This document shows positions 22,711-30,496 of a DNA stretch of 31,297 nt, piece after piece. The position numbers and the translations under genes were made by a program. This DNA comes from COMBO-56-21 sp038852315 (GTDB lineage: Archaea; Thermoplasmatota; Thermoplasmata; UBA10834), in NCBI GenBank assembly GCA_038852315.1, contig JAWCKF010000021.1, positions 1 through 31,297 on the forward strand, read 5' to 3'. Below the pieces are notes generated by a model that saw only the letters and a list, made by a program, of their open reading frames with translations, was not told where the DNA came from and did no database searches. Position 1 is the stretch's first letter. Each line of letters opens with the position of its first letter.

Positions 22711-23175
22711 ATGCCCGTCAGCAAGCGGTCTCTCCCCATCGCCTGCAGGATCGAGGACGCCTTCGAGCGCCTGGCCGACTGGACGAACTACAAGAACTTC
22801 ATGCCCATGCTCATGGACATCAAACCCATCAGCCTGGTCACATACGGCCCAGGCACATCGCTCGAGGCGGTCTTGGTGGCGGCGAGGATGGAGATCGTCA
22901 CGACATTCGACCTCGTCGAGTTCCAGAAGAACAGGCGGATAGTTTTCAAGGCCGCGAGGGGCCTGAGGTCGAAGTTCAGCTGGGACCTCTCGCAGCTCCC
23001 AGGGGGCAAGACGCTGGTGACATACACCTTCGAGTACGAGTTCCCTCCTGGGCTCGCAGTCAGCGCCTCGGACAAGGAAGCCATGGAGAAGGACATGCAG
23101 TCCAGGGTCGACCAGAGCGTGGAGATGCTCAGGTGGGTGCTCGAGGCCGAGTGCGGCCTGCAGGAGAAGGAGTGA
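22711..23175 (+). CDS. SRPBCC (START-like) family protein
   Basis: A 154-residue protein with the helix-grip layout of SRPBCC/polyketide-cyclase-like proteins. It has an initial strand (SKRSLPIACRIEDAFERLADWTNYKNF) with the typical residue pattern for the first helix pair, a series of strands (VTTFDLVEFQKNRRIVFKA, KTLVTYTFEYEFPPG), and a long C-terminal helix (DMQSRVDQSVEMLRWVLEAE). These proteins bind hydrophobic ligands or act on them; no ligand can be named. A weak A-rich box near 22672-22680 is the only visible promoter candidate. The gene is divergent from serA and convergent with the Trm112-like gene, four bases away. Confidence 0.75.
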   Translation: MPVSKRSLPIACRIEDAFERLADWTNYKNFMPMLMDIKPISLVTYGPGTSLEAVLVAARMEIVTTFDLVEFQKNRRIVFKAARGLRSKFSWDLSQLPGGKTLVTYTFEYEFPPGLAVSASDKEAMEKDMQSRVDQSVEMLRWVLEAECGLQEKE

Positions 23176-23179
23176 GCGG

Positions 23180-23359
23180 TCACCTCTCGGGCGGCAGCAT
23201 GTTCGGTATGCCGTCCTCGATCGGATAGTCGATGTTGCACTTCGGGCAGCGGATGGTGCCCTCGTGTATCTCCTTCTCATCCTCCTTCGAGACCTTGAGC
23301 TCGAGGGGATGGTACTTGCACAGCGGGCACGCCAGGATGTCCATCAGCTTCCTCTTCAT
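23180..23359 (-). CDS. Trm112-like zinc-binding protein
   Basis: A 59-residue protein with two Cys pairs, CPLC near residues 11-14 and CPKC near residues 38-41, and a terminal DGIPNMLPPE motif typical of Trm112/YcaR-type proteins. Archaeal Trm112 acts as a small activating partner of several RNA and protein methyltransferases, which makes that role possible here. The class I methyltransferase at 8796-9566 is not adjacent. The frame could start at GTG 23374, but ATG 23359 lies about 35 bases after a TATA-like box and starts the conserved KRKLMDILACP sequence. Confidence 0.82.
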   Translation of the reverse strand: MKRKLMDILACPLCKYHPLELKVSKEDEKEIHEGTIRCPKCNIDYPIEDGIPNMLPPER

Positions 23360-23389
23360 CCGAAGACCGGACACCGATTGGCCAGGACG

Positions 23390-23398
23390 CTATTAAGC
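23390..23398 (-). promoter_or_regulatory. TATA-like box for the Trm112-like gene
   Basis: The minus-strand GGCTTAATAGC is centred about 35 bases before ATG 23359. The GTG at 23374 would be too close to it. Confidence 0.45.
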
Positions 23399-23420
23399 CC
23401 TTCCGTCCCGCCCCCAGAAC

Positions 23421-23428
23421 AATTATTA
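23421..23428 (+). promoter_or_regulatory. TATA box for the Gfo/Idh/MocA gene
   Basis: AATTATTA is centred about 27 bases before ATG 23452, giving a leaderless transcript. It lies back to back with the Trm112 promoter. Confidence 0.5.
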
Positions 23429-23451
23429 GCGGCCACTCGCATTGCGCACGC

Positions 23452-24429
23452 ATGCGCGTCGGCGTCATAGGCCTCGGCTCGATGGGCCAGAACCACGCGA
23501 GGATACTGTCCGAGCTGGGTGCGCTCGCGTGCGTGGCGGACATCTCATCGGATGTCGCCAAGGCGGTCGGGCAGAGGTACTCCGTCAAGGCCTTCGGCAC
23601 CTACCGTGAGCTGCTGGAGAGCGGCGTTGACGCCGTGACTATCGTGACGCCGACGAACACGCACGAGGAGATAGCCAAGGAGGCGCTCCGCGCGGGCAAG
23701 CACGTGCTGCTCGAGAAGCCCATGTCCGGCAGCTCGAAGGTCCTGGCGGAGATAAGCGACCTGGCGCACTCCAAGGGGCTCGTGCTCGCGGGCGGGTTCA
23801 CCGAGAGGCACAACCCAGTGGTGGGTTTCGCCAAGGCCACGCTCGAGAACGGCGAGTACGGCGAGCTCATCACTGCGGCGACGAGGCGCGTGTCTTCGAT
23901 GCCGAGCAGGGTCAGGGACGTCGGCGTGGTCATGGACCTGGGCGTGCACGACATAGACGTCGTGCAGTACATCGTCGGCAGGAAGGCGCGGTCGGTCTAC
24001 GCCCTCGGCGGGAGGAGCTCCCAGGGGAAGTATGAGGACCACGCGAACGTGCTCATAGATTTCGACGGCGGCGTCACCGGCTTCGTCGAGGTCAACTGGC
24101 TCACTCCCATGAAGGTCAGGAAGCTCGCTCTCACGTGCAAGAAGAACTTCGTGGAGGTCGACTACATGGACCAGAGCGCCCTCGTGTGCTCGTCCACCTT
24201 CAGGCCGCTCGAGAGCGGCAACCTGTACAACGTGCCCCTCGAGTTCGACATGCGCAGGGTCGCACTGAAGAAGGAGGAGCCGCTGAAACGAGAGATAGTG
24301 GACTTCATAGAGGCCATCACCAAGCGCAGGGAGCCTCTCGTCTCTGGCCGGAGCGCCATCGAGACGCTCAAGATAGCGGAGGCGGCCCTCAGCTCGATCA
24401 GCTCTGGGACCAAGGTCGAGGTGCGATAG
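23452..24429 (+). CDS. Gfo/Idh/MocA-family dehydrogenase (UDP-GlcNAc 3-dehydrogenase-like)
   Basis: A 325-residue NAD(P)-dependent sugar dehydrogenase. The Rossmann fold begins RVGVIGLGSMGQNHARIL (GLGSMG, 7-12), the catalytic-side EKP motif is at 88-90, and VVMDLGVHDIDVV supplies the D-x3-H pair expected in the active site. The C-terminal domain is the usual open beta-sheet (VLIDFDGGVTGFVEVNWLTP). Archaeal relatives oxidise the 3-position of UDP-GlcNAc on the way to 3-amino sugars used in N-glycans. The convergent neighbour, ending six bases away, is a UDP-ManNAc-type dehydrogenase, so a nucleotide-sugar role is plausible though not proven. Confidence 0.85.
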   Translation: MRVGVIGLGSMGQNHARILSELGALACVADISSDVAKAVGQRYSVKAFGTYRELLESGVDAVTIVTPTNTHEEIAKEALRAGKHVLLEKPMSGSSKVLAEISDLAHSKGLVLAGGFTERHNPVVGFAKATLENGEYGELITAATRRVSSMPSRVRDVGVVMDLGVHDIDVVQYIVGRKARSVYALGGRSSQGKYEDHANVLIDFDGGVTGFVEVNWLTPMKVRKLALTCKKNFVEVDYMDQSALVCSSTFRPLESGNLYNVPLEFDMRRVALKKEEPLKREIVDFIEAITKRREPLVSGRSAIETLKIAEAALSSISSGTKVEVR

Positions 24430-24435
24430 GGCCGT

Positions 24436-25764
24436 TCACCGCTTCCCCGCGGGGGCGCACCCAGTCGCGCCTCTCTTCCCGACGCCTGAGTACAGTATGC
24501 CCGCGCGGATCATCTTCTCGGTCGGGAAGATGTTCCTGCCGTCGACGACGATGGGCGTGCGCATGAGCCTCTTCAGCGCGCCGGGCGTGAGCTTCAGATA
24601 CTGCCTGTGCGAGACCATGAACACCGCTATGTCCGCACCCTCCAGTGCCTTCCTGATGTCCCTGACCGTCCTCAAGCCAGCGATCTCCTCGACGTAGGGG
24701 TCGTGCACCCTGACCTCCTTCGCGCCCTTGAGGGACTCCACCAGAGGCACGGTGGGGGAGTTCCTGGCGTCGCCCGCGTCCTGCAGGAACGAGGCGCCCA
24801 TGACCGCGACCACGGAATCCTCGAGCGCCCTCCCCGCCGCCTTGAGCGCGTCGTGCGCGAGGTCGAGCATGTGGTAAGGCATCGAGTCGTTCACTGCCCT
24901 CGCGGTCGGTATCAGAACGGGTCTGGACTCCCTGCCGCCGTGCACTAGCAGCCATGGATCCTTGGGCAGGCAGTGCCCTCCCACGCCAGCGCCCGGCATG
25001 TGCATGTCCCTGAAGGGACACGTGTTCACCAGCCGCCTCACCTCGAAGGCGTCGGCCCCGAGCTTCTCGGATATCAGCGCGACCTCGTTCGCGAACGCTA
25101 TCTGCACGTCCCTGTAGGCGTTCTCCGCCGTCTTCACGATCTCGGCCGTCGTGAGGTCGGTCGGGTGCAGCTTCCCCTTGGTTATCTTCGAGTAGATCGC
25201 GGCCGCCCTCCTGATGCTCTCCTTGTCGAGGCCGCCGAGGACGCGGTCGTAGCTCCTCAGGTTGTGCAGGAGCCTCCCGGGCATCACCCTCTCAGGGCAG
25301 TGCGCCAGCTTGAACCCCCTGCCCGGCTCCAGCCCGCTCGCCTCCGCGAGCGTGGGCGAGACGACCCCCATCATCGTCCCCGGCGCGATGGTCGATTCCA
25401 CGACCACCAGCGTTCCCTTCCGCATGTTCTTCCCGATGCCCTTCAGGGCCGCCACGAGGTTCGAGTTGTCGGGTCTGCGCTCTGAGTCGATCGGTGTGTC
25501 CACGCACACGAACACCGCGGTCCTGTCCGCGCACGCCTCGTAGGAGGTCGTGGCCCTGAGGCGTCCCTTCCTGACCGCGCGCGCGAGCAGCTCGGCGAGG
25601 CCAGGCTCGTCGCCCTTCAAGGGCAGCCTGCCCGCGCTGACGGCCTCGGCCCTCTCGTTCGAGGCATCTATGCCTGCGACGTCGAACCCCCTGTCAGCGA
25701 GCGCGGCTGAGAGCGGGATGCCCACATAGCCGAGCCCGACGACGGCTATCTTCTCCTGGGCCAT
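24436..25764 (-). CDS. wecC: UDP-N-acetyl-D-mannosamine dehydrogenase-type nucleotide-sugar dehydrogenase
   Basis: A 442-residue UDP-sugar 6-dehydrogenase that oxidises C6 of a nucleotide sugar to a uronic acid in two NAD-dependent steps. The dinucleotide loop is AVVGLGYVGIPLS (7-19), VESTIAPGTM follows, and the catalytic regions are KTAENAYRDVQIAFANE (Lys211) and GVGGHCLPKDP (Cys265). The sequence resembles the WecC branch, which makes UDP-ManNAcA, more than UDP-glucose dehydrogenases. The open frame continues to 25839, but the extension holds a TATA box centred 29 bases before ATG 25764. It probably supplies acidic amino-sugars for surface glycans, given the neighbouring genes. Confidence 0.9.
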   Translation of the reverse strand: MAQEKIAVVGLGYVGIPLSAALADRGFDVAGIDASNERAEAVSAGRLPLKGDEPGLAELLARAVRKGRLRATTSYEACADRTAVFVCVDTPIDSERRPDNSNLVAALKGIGKNMRKGTLVVVESTIAPGTMMGVVSPTLAEASGLEPGRGFKLAHCPERVMPGRLLHNLRSYDRVLGGLDKESIRRAAAIYSKITKGKLHPTDLTTAEIVKTAENAYRDVQIAFANEVALISEKLGADAFEVRRLVNTCPFRDMHMPGAGVGGHCLPKDPWLLVHGGRESRPVLIPTARAVNDSMPYHMLDLAHDALKAAGRALEDSVVAVMGASFLQDAGDARNSPTVPLVESLKGAKEVRVHDPYVEEIAGLRTVRDIRKALEGADIAVFMVSHRQYLKLTPGALKRLMRTPIVVDGRNIFPTEKMIRAGILYSGVGKRGATGCAPAGKR

Positions 25765-25788
25765 GTCGGCGGCCGATTGTGCGGACGG

Positions 25789-25798
25789 CGTATAAGCC
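25789..25798 (-). promoter_or_regulatory. TATA box for the UDP-ManNAc-type dehydrogenase
   Basis: The minus-strand GGCTTATACG is centred about 29 bases before ATG 25764. It shares the GGCTTATA core with two other promoters in the window and argues against the longer start. Confidence 0.55.
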
Positions 25799-25895
25799 TT
25801 TTCCACTGAGGTGGCTTTCGCCATCGTGCATGAGAACAAGAGAATAAGGTGTTGGGGAAAGGGTTTCGATCTGGGTGTCCGTGCTCTTCGCCCGC

Positions 25896-28298
25896 TTACG
25901 GCGTGCTCGGTGGAGGCGCGGGTGGCGGCGGCTCAGCGGCCTTTACCTGGGGCGCCTTCGGAGCCCCCATCCTGCCCTTCAGGAAGGGCACGATGATCAG
26001 GAGCAGGATCATCACGATGATGAGTATGAGCAGCGTGAAGTTGATCGCGCTCATGCCTCCCACGCTCCTGTCCCACGCGCTGAGCTCGTTGTTCACCATC
26101 ACCATCGTCTCGTCCTGCGACAGGTAGGAGTTGTCCATCGCGTCGTAGAGGCTCGCGTAGATGAACATCCAGCCCGTCGGCGCATCGGACGGCACGGTGA
26201 TCTGCACCGACCCCGTCGGCTCCGTCACGAGGAAGGTCTGCGTCGTGGGCTCCCACGAGTTGCCGATCACGAGCTTGTAGACGGGCAGGTCCTCGTAGGT
26301 GTACGTGTTGATCGAGTAGTGCACGGTCACCTTCTGGCCGGGCTTGAACTCGCCTGACACGTAGTTCGACCCGCTGGCCCAGATCCTCAGCTCGTAGTCG
26401 TTCATTATCTCCACGGTCACGCTCGACTTCAGGAGCGCACCGTCAGCCGTCCTCATAGTCATCTCGGCGGTGTACTCGTCCGATGGGTTCATCTGAGGCA
26501 CGGTGAAGGTGAACATCCCGCTCTTGGAGAATGCGGGTGCCCCGCTCGCCACGCGTATGCCGTCGCCGTCGTATATGGACCAGTCCAAGGTGGCAGTCTC
26601 CAGGGTCGTGACTATCTGGTACCTGAAGGTCAGCACGTCGCCCTGTCTGTAGGTGTCCCTGTCGGCCGACAGGACGAGCGACGCGAACTGAACCTGCGCC
26701 GTAGCCGAGTCTCCGACCAGTCGTCCGCCGATGTTGGCCGCGGCGTCGACCTCGAACCAGCCGTAGTAGGTCGCGGGCAGAGTGAAGCTCGCCTCACCAG
26801 AGGTCGTGCTGCCTGTGGTGATGAGTCCCGAGGCCGAGTTGACCATGAACGCCACCGGGTACCCCACGGGCACCTCAGCGCCGTTGAGGATTGCCCTGAA
26901 CCTCACCTTCACGGTGTCGCCGCTGTAGTAGTACTCCTTGTCCAGCGAGACAACCAGGTAGGCGTACGACTCCACGTTGAACACCGTCATCCTGGTCACG
27001 CTGAAGCCCGCCTTCGACACAGTCACGTTCACGATGTAGGTGCCGGACGACGCGTTCGGGTCCAGCCTGAACGTGTGGGTGACCTCTCCGTACATGTTCG
27101 TCACAAGGTCTGTCGCGCCGTAGGCTGGCAGTGCTGTGCCGTTCCATTCGATGGCTATGTCCACATCCGCCCCTGGCAGCTCATCCCACGATACGGAGGC
27201 GGAGACATACACGGTGACCGTCTCCCCAGGCGCCACATGGTAGTCGTCGAGGCTGAGGGACGCCATCAGTTCGCCCGTGTACAGCCAGAGCACGGAGCGG
27301 TAGCTCCGCTCGGTGCCGGTCTCGTTCGCCCAGTACTCTATCATCACGTCCGAGGTCATGTTGATGTCTACAGGCATCTGGAACTCCTGCACGCCCTGGG
27401 TACCTGGCAGTGTGCCGTTGATCCAGGTCTGGTTACCAGACACGTTGTAGTACGAGGCGGAGAATGTTATCTCCACGCCCGGGTACGGGGACAGTGTCTC
27501 CAGGTCGTACACGGCGTAGGATATCTTCGCTATCTCCCCTGGCAGCAGCGTGTTCCTGTCGGAGCTGATCAGGAGGTAGTACTTCTGGACGCCGAAGCTG
27601 GTCGAGTGCCTGATGACGTGCGTTCCCGCGTCCCTCACGTTGATCCAGAAGGTCCCATCGGGGAAGTCCTCTGGTATGGTCCACGCGGTGCTCCACCAGC
27701 CATCGGTAGCCACCACGTTCGTCCAGTTCTTCATCGTTACCCCGGTGCTGTTGACGATCTGCACGTAGAGGACATCGAACTGGTAAGGCGTTACCAGCGA
27801 GAGCGTGACGTCCGCTCCGGGGTAGTACTGGTAGGTCTCGGGCTCCATCCATATGCCTACCTTCTTCACAGTTATCGGTGTCCTGGCGATCTCCTCATTC
27901 CAACCGCCGCCAGTGTAGTAGACCACGACGTCGTACACCATCGCCATGCCGTCGAACCACGAGTTCGTCGATAGCCATCTCGTGGGCACAGCTACGGAGC
28001 TGTTGAAGTAGCCCACCGCGGGGTCGTTCGTGCGGTCGTTGAACGAGCTGACCACTGCTCGGTCCGTCGTCCTCACAAGCTCCACCCTGATCTGTCCGTC
28101 GTAGAGAACCCCTTGGTACCTCAGCTCCACGTTGACATACACGGGGTCTCCGCGGAAGAACAGGTCCTTCGCGGCTCCGGTACCGTCTGTCGTCACCACG
28201 CTGCCCGTGTAGTAGACCGCGGCACCGACGTTCAGCGCCGGGAAGGCCACAGCGAGCAGGCTTAGCGCCAACACTATTCCTAGAATCCTATTTCTCAT
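25896..28298 (-). CDS. Large membrane-anchored surface glycoprotein with tandem Ig/MG2-like repeats
   Basis: An 800-residue exported protein. It starts with a signal peptide (RNRILGIVLALSLLAVAFPALNVGAA). A long extracellular beta-rich part follows, then a C-terminal helix (about 755-775) and a short basic, Pro-rich cytoplasmic tail. About six domains of 93-104 residues each begin with a related motif, S-x-D-[KRD]-x-x-Y-x-x-G-[DE], near residues 151, 245, 347, 451, 544 and 641, as in alpha-2-macroglobulin MG2 or Ig-like stalk domains. Twelve N-x-S/T sequons are present, mostly in residues 99-424. It is probably part of the cell envelope; its exact role is unknown. ATG 28298 and ATG 28310 are both possible starts. 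Confidence 0.83.
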   Translation of the reverse strand: MRNRILGIVLALSLLAVAFPALNVGAAVYYTGSVVTTDGTGAAKDLFFRGDPVYVNVELRYQGVLYDGQIRVELVRTTDRAVVSSFNDRTNDPAVGYFNSSVAVPTRWLSTNSWFDGMAMVYDVVVYYTGGGWNEEIARTPITVKKVGIWMEPETYQYYPGADVTLSLVTPYQFDVLYVQIVNSTGVTMKNWTNVVATDGWWSTAWTIPEDFPDGTFWINVRDAGTHVIRHSTSFGVQKYYLLISSDRNTLLPGEIAKISYAVYDLETLSPYPGVEITFSASYYNVSGNQTWINGTLPGTQGVQEFQMPVDINMTSDVMIEYWANETGTERSYRSVLWLYTGELMASLSLDDYHVAPGETVTVYVSASVSWDELPGADVDIAIEWNGTALPAYGATDLVTNMYGEVTHTFRLDPNASSGTYIVNVTVSKAGFSVTRMTVFNVESYAYLVVSLDKEYYYSGDTVKVRFRAILNGAEVPVGYPVAFMVNSASGLITTGSTTSGEASFTLPATYYGWFEVDAAANIGGRLVGDSATAQVQFASLVLSADRDTYRQGDVLTFRYQIVTTLETATLDWSIYDGDGIRVASGAPAFSKSGMFTFTVPQMNPSDEYTAEMTMRTADGALLKSSVTVEIMNDYELRIWASGSNYVSGEFKPGQKVTVHYSINTYTYEDLPVYKLVIGNSWEPTTQTFLVTEPTGSVQITVPSDAPTGWMFIYASLYDAMDNSYLSQDETMVMVNNELSAWDRSVGGMSAINFTLLILIIVMILLLIIVPFLKGRMGAPKAPQVKAAEPPPPAPPPSTP

Positions 28299-28318
28299 AG
28301 GCTTTCCCATCCCGGCCC

Positions 28319-28343
28319 ATTATAAGCCTTCAATATATATATG
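28319..28343 (-). promoter_or_regulatory. Two overlapping TATA boxes for the surface protein
   Basis: The minus-strand GGCTTATAAT (28319-28328) fits a leaderless start at 28298. The TATATATATT run at 28332-28343 fits one at 28310. The sequence cannot decide between them. Confidence 0.5.
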
Positions 28344-28405
28344 TTTTTGTACATTATTCACTGGCCAGGCACAACAAGGGCAAGGTTATTTATGATGGCG
28401 CAGGG

Positions 28406-28419
28406 GCGCACCGGTGCGC
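28406..28419. repeat. Perfect 14-base palindrome between the sulfur operon and the surface gene
   Basis: GCGCACCGGTGCGC is fully self-complementary. It lies about 55 bases after the end of the IscS-like gene and about 60 bases upstream of the surface-protein promoter. It could be an operator or part of a transcript end. Confidence 0.4.
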
Positions 28420-28473
28420 ACGCAATGATGCACACATCTGTAAGAACGCTGCCGGTCCGACATCATACCCGCG

Positions 28474-29727
28474 TCATTCGGGTCCGTGATGGTGTTCTCG
28501 CTCTCTGTGCCCCGCGGTGGTGCGCATCTCCTCGATGTTCTGCCTGCCGAACGGGGACAGCGCCCTGAGCTGTCTCACGATCGGCGGCAGCGTCTCGAGC
28601 ACAAAGTCGACGTCCTCCGGCGTGTTGTCCCTCCCGAGCGTGAACTGGACCGCGCTCTGCGCCTCCTCGGTCGGTATCTCGCATGCGAGGAGCACGTGCG
28701 ATGGCAGGAGGCTCTTCGACGTGCACGGCGAGCTTGAGGAGACGGATATCCCGGCCATGTCGAGCTGGAGGAGAATAGACTCGCCCTCGACGAACCTGAA
28801 CCTGAAGTTCGCGTTGTTCGGCAGCCTGAGCGTGGGATGGCCGTTCAGGAACGAGTCCTCGACGCCGTCGAGCACACCCTTGATCAGCCTGTCCCTGAGC
28901 GAGGTGAGCCTCAGGGCCTCCGTCTCCATCTCCCTCGATGCGATCTCGGCGGCCGCGCCGAACCCGACTATCGCAGGCACGTTCTCCGAGCCCGACCTCA
29001 GCCCCCTCTCCTGACCGCCGCCCTGCATCACGGCCTCGATGCGCGTGCCGTCCCTTATGTAGAGCGCGCCCACGCCCTTGGGGCCGTACATGTCGTTGGA
29101 GGACACCGATAAGAGGTCTATCCTCGACCTCTCGACGTCTATCGGCACCTTGCCTGCGGCCGCCACAGCGTCCACGTGGAAGTAGATGTCCCTCTCCTCG
29201 AGCAGCTTGCCGATCTCTTCTATCGGCTGGAGCGTGCCTATCTCGTTGTTGGCGAACATCACCGACGCGAGCACGGTGTCCTTCCTGAGCGCGCGCTCGA
29301 ACTCACCGAGGTCGACAAGTCCGTCCCGCGTGGGCTTGACGTAGCTCACCTCGAATCCGTTCTTCTCCAGGTATTTCATCACGTTCAGCACGGAGATGTG
29401 TTCCATCGCGGTCGTGACTATGTGCCTCCCCTCGTTCCTCAGGCGCATCGCCACGCCCTTTATGGCGATGTTGTTGGACTCCGTGCCGTTCGAGGTGAAT
29501 ATGATCTCCTCCTTGCGCTTCGCGTTGAAGAGGGCGGCGACCTTCGTCCTGGCCTCCTCGACGGCCCTCCTCGGCTCGCGGCCGGAAGAGTGCAGCGATG
29601 ATGGGTTGCCGAACTTCTCCCTGAAGTAGGGCATCATCGCCTCGAGCGCGCGCGCATCTACGGGGCACGCAGCCGCGTAATCCATGTAGACGCGCCTCTT
29701 CTGCGTGGCGGACTGAGAAGACATCAT
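28474..29727 (-). CDS. IscS/NifS-like protein lacking the PLP lysine
   Basis: A 417-residue cysteine-desulfurase homologue. It keeps the N-terminal YMDYAAACPVD, the NGTESNN phosphate site, AMEHISV (His110), HVDAVAAAGKVPID (Asp186) and the mobile-loop cysteine (Cys335 in SPCTSKSLLPSHVL). The Schiff-base region reads SSNDMYGPKG: Asn211-Asp212 replace the invariant His-Lys. The bases at 29092-29097 encode this directly. Without the lysine it should not form the internal aldimine. The A. fulgidus IscS, as I recall, has the same Lys-to-Asp change and still supports IscU cluster assembly using external sulfide. It is last in the tusA-dsrE cluster. ATG 29727 follows GAGGG; ATG 29736 is too close to it. 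Confidence 0.88.
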   Translation of the reverse strand: MMSSQSATQKRRVYMDYAAACPVDARALEAMMPYFREKFGNPSSLHSSGREPRRAVEEARTKVAALFNAKRKEEIIFTSNGTESNNIAIKGVAMRLRNEGRHIVTTAMEHISVLNVMKYLEKNGFEVSYVKPTRDGLVDLGEFERALRKDTVLASVMFANNEIGTLQPIEEIGKLLEERDIYFHVDAVAAAGKVPIDVERSRIDLLSVSSNDMYGPKGVGALYIRDGTRIEAVMQGGGQERGLRSGSENVPAIVGFGAAAEIASREMETEALRLTSLRDRLIKGVLDGVEDSFLNGHPTLRLPNNANFRFRFVEGESILLQLDMAGISVSSSSPCTSKSLLPSHVLLACEIPTEEAQSAVQFTLGRDNTPEDVDFVLETLPPIVRQLRALSPFGRQNIEEMRTTAGHREREHHHGPE

Positions 29728-29753
29728 TCCACACATCCCTCTGCGCGAGATTC

Positions 29754-30122
29754 TCAGAAGCTGAGCACGGCGTCGTGCTCGAGCACGAGGTCGTTCAGCG
29801 TTGCCGCCCCCACGACCTTCGCGGGCTCTTCGAACTCCTCAGGCGCTCCCTTCAGCCCCAGCATGGTGCAGCTCTGGCCGCACACCAGCATCCTCACGCC
29901 CGCCCTGGCCGCCTGGTCCATTACCTCCTTGACGGTCGGGAAGCCGCCCAGCTTGATCTTCTCGGCGTTCCCCTTCATGACGGCCGTGACGCCCATGCCG
30001 AGGAAGTATATGGTCGCCTCTATGTCCATAGCCCTCGCCGTCGAGGCCAGTATGAAGGGCGCGTAGAGCCTCTCGGGCGTGTTCGTGCCAGACGTCTGTA
30101 CATACAGTATCTTCTTCGCCAA
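29754..30122 (-). CDS. DsrE-family sulfur-transfer protein
   Basis: A 122-residue protein of the DsrE/TusD-like group. The first strand KKILYVQTSGTNTPERLYAPFILASTARAM is typical. The middle contains YFLGMGVTAVMKG, and the expected sulfur-carrying region LVCGQSCTMLGL holds Cys81 and Cys85. The C terminus ends in LNDLVLEHDAVLSF, as in many archaeal members. Family members accept persulfide sulfur from TusA-type carriers. GAGGTGA sits five bases before TTG 30122, while the GTG at 30131 lies inside that site, so TTG is preferred. The gene begins just after tusA and ends 26 bases before the IscS-like start, so co-transcription is likely. Confidence 0.85.
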   Translation of the reverse strand: MAKKILYVQTSGTNTPERLYAPFILASTARAMDIEATIYFLGMGVTAVMKGNAEKIKLGGFPTVKEVMDQAARAGVRMLVCGQSCTMLGLKGAPEEFEEPAKVVGAATLNDLVLEHDAVLSF

Positions 30123-30132
30123 ACAGTTCACC

Positions 30133-30387
30133 TCACTTCTTTCTCCTCACCAGGAACCTGAACCCCTCGCGGGTCCTCTCCGCGAGCAATAGCTCGTGGC
30201 CCGCGTGCTTGGCCCAGCTGCTGATGTCCGACTCGGATGCAGGGTCGTCCGCCAGCACCTCCAGCACCTCGCCCACGGGGACGGTGGATATCTCCTCTCG
30301 GGTCCTGAAAACCGGTTCGGGGCAGTAGAGGCCGATGCAGTCCAATGTCTTGGCAGGTCGGGGGAACTCTTCACCTTCTTCTGGCAT
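30133..30387 (-). CDS. tusA: TusA/SirA-family sulfur carrier
   Basis: An 84-residue protein with the TusA fold: KTLDCIGLYCPEPVFRTREEI near residues 13-33, where Cys22 of the CPEP motif is the persulfide-carrying cysteine, then VGEVLEVLADDPASESDISSWAKHAGHELL and a final strand. TusA-type carriers receive sulfur, usually from a desulfurase or rhodanese, and pass it on for tRNA thiolation, cofactor synthesis or dissimilatory sulfur metabolism. The frame could begin at 30429, but AGGAGGTG lies six bases before ATG 30387 and settles the start. Downstream are the dsrE-like and IscS-like genes in the same direction. Confidence 0.9.
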   Translation of the reverse strand: MPEEGEEFPRPAKTLDCIGLYCPEPVFRTREEISTVPVGEVLEVLADDPASESDISSWAKHAGHELLLAERTREGFRFLVRRKK

Positions 30388-30496
30388 CTTTGGCACCTCC
30401 TGAGGACATCCGACGGACGACCCCTTCAATCTTTAACGATGTTAACTGAAGGCTCGAGGCCGGATAACCCTTTTCCCTCAGCAGTTCAGGTCCGCC

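Noticed and set aside
28341..28568. 75-codon plus-strand frame over the gap between the surface gene and the IscS-like gene
   Set aside because: It runs antisense into the IscS-like gene, is Arg/Thr-rich without motif, and includes the 14-base palindrome.
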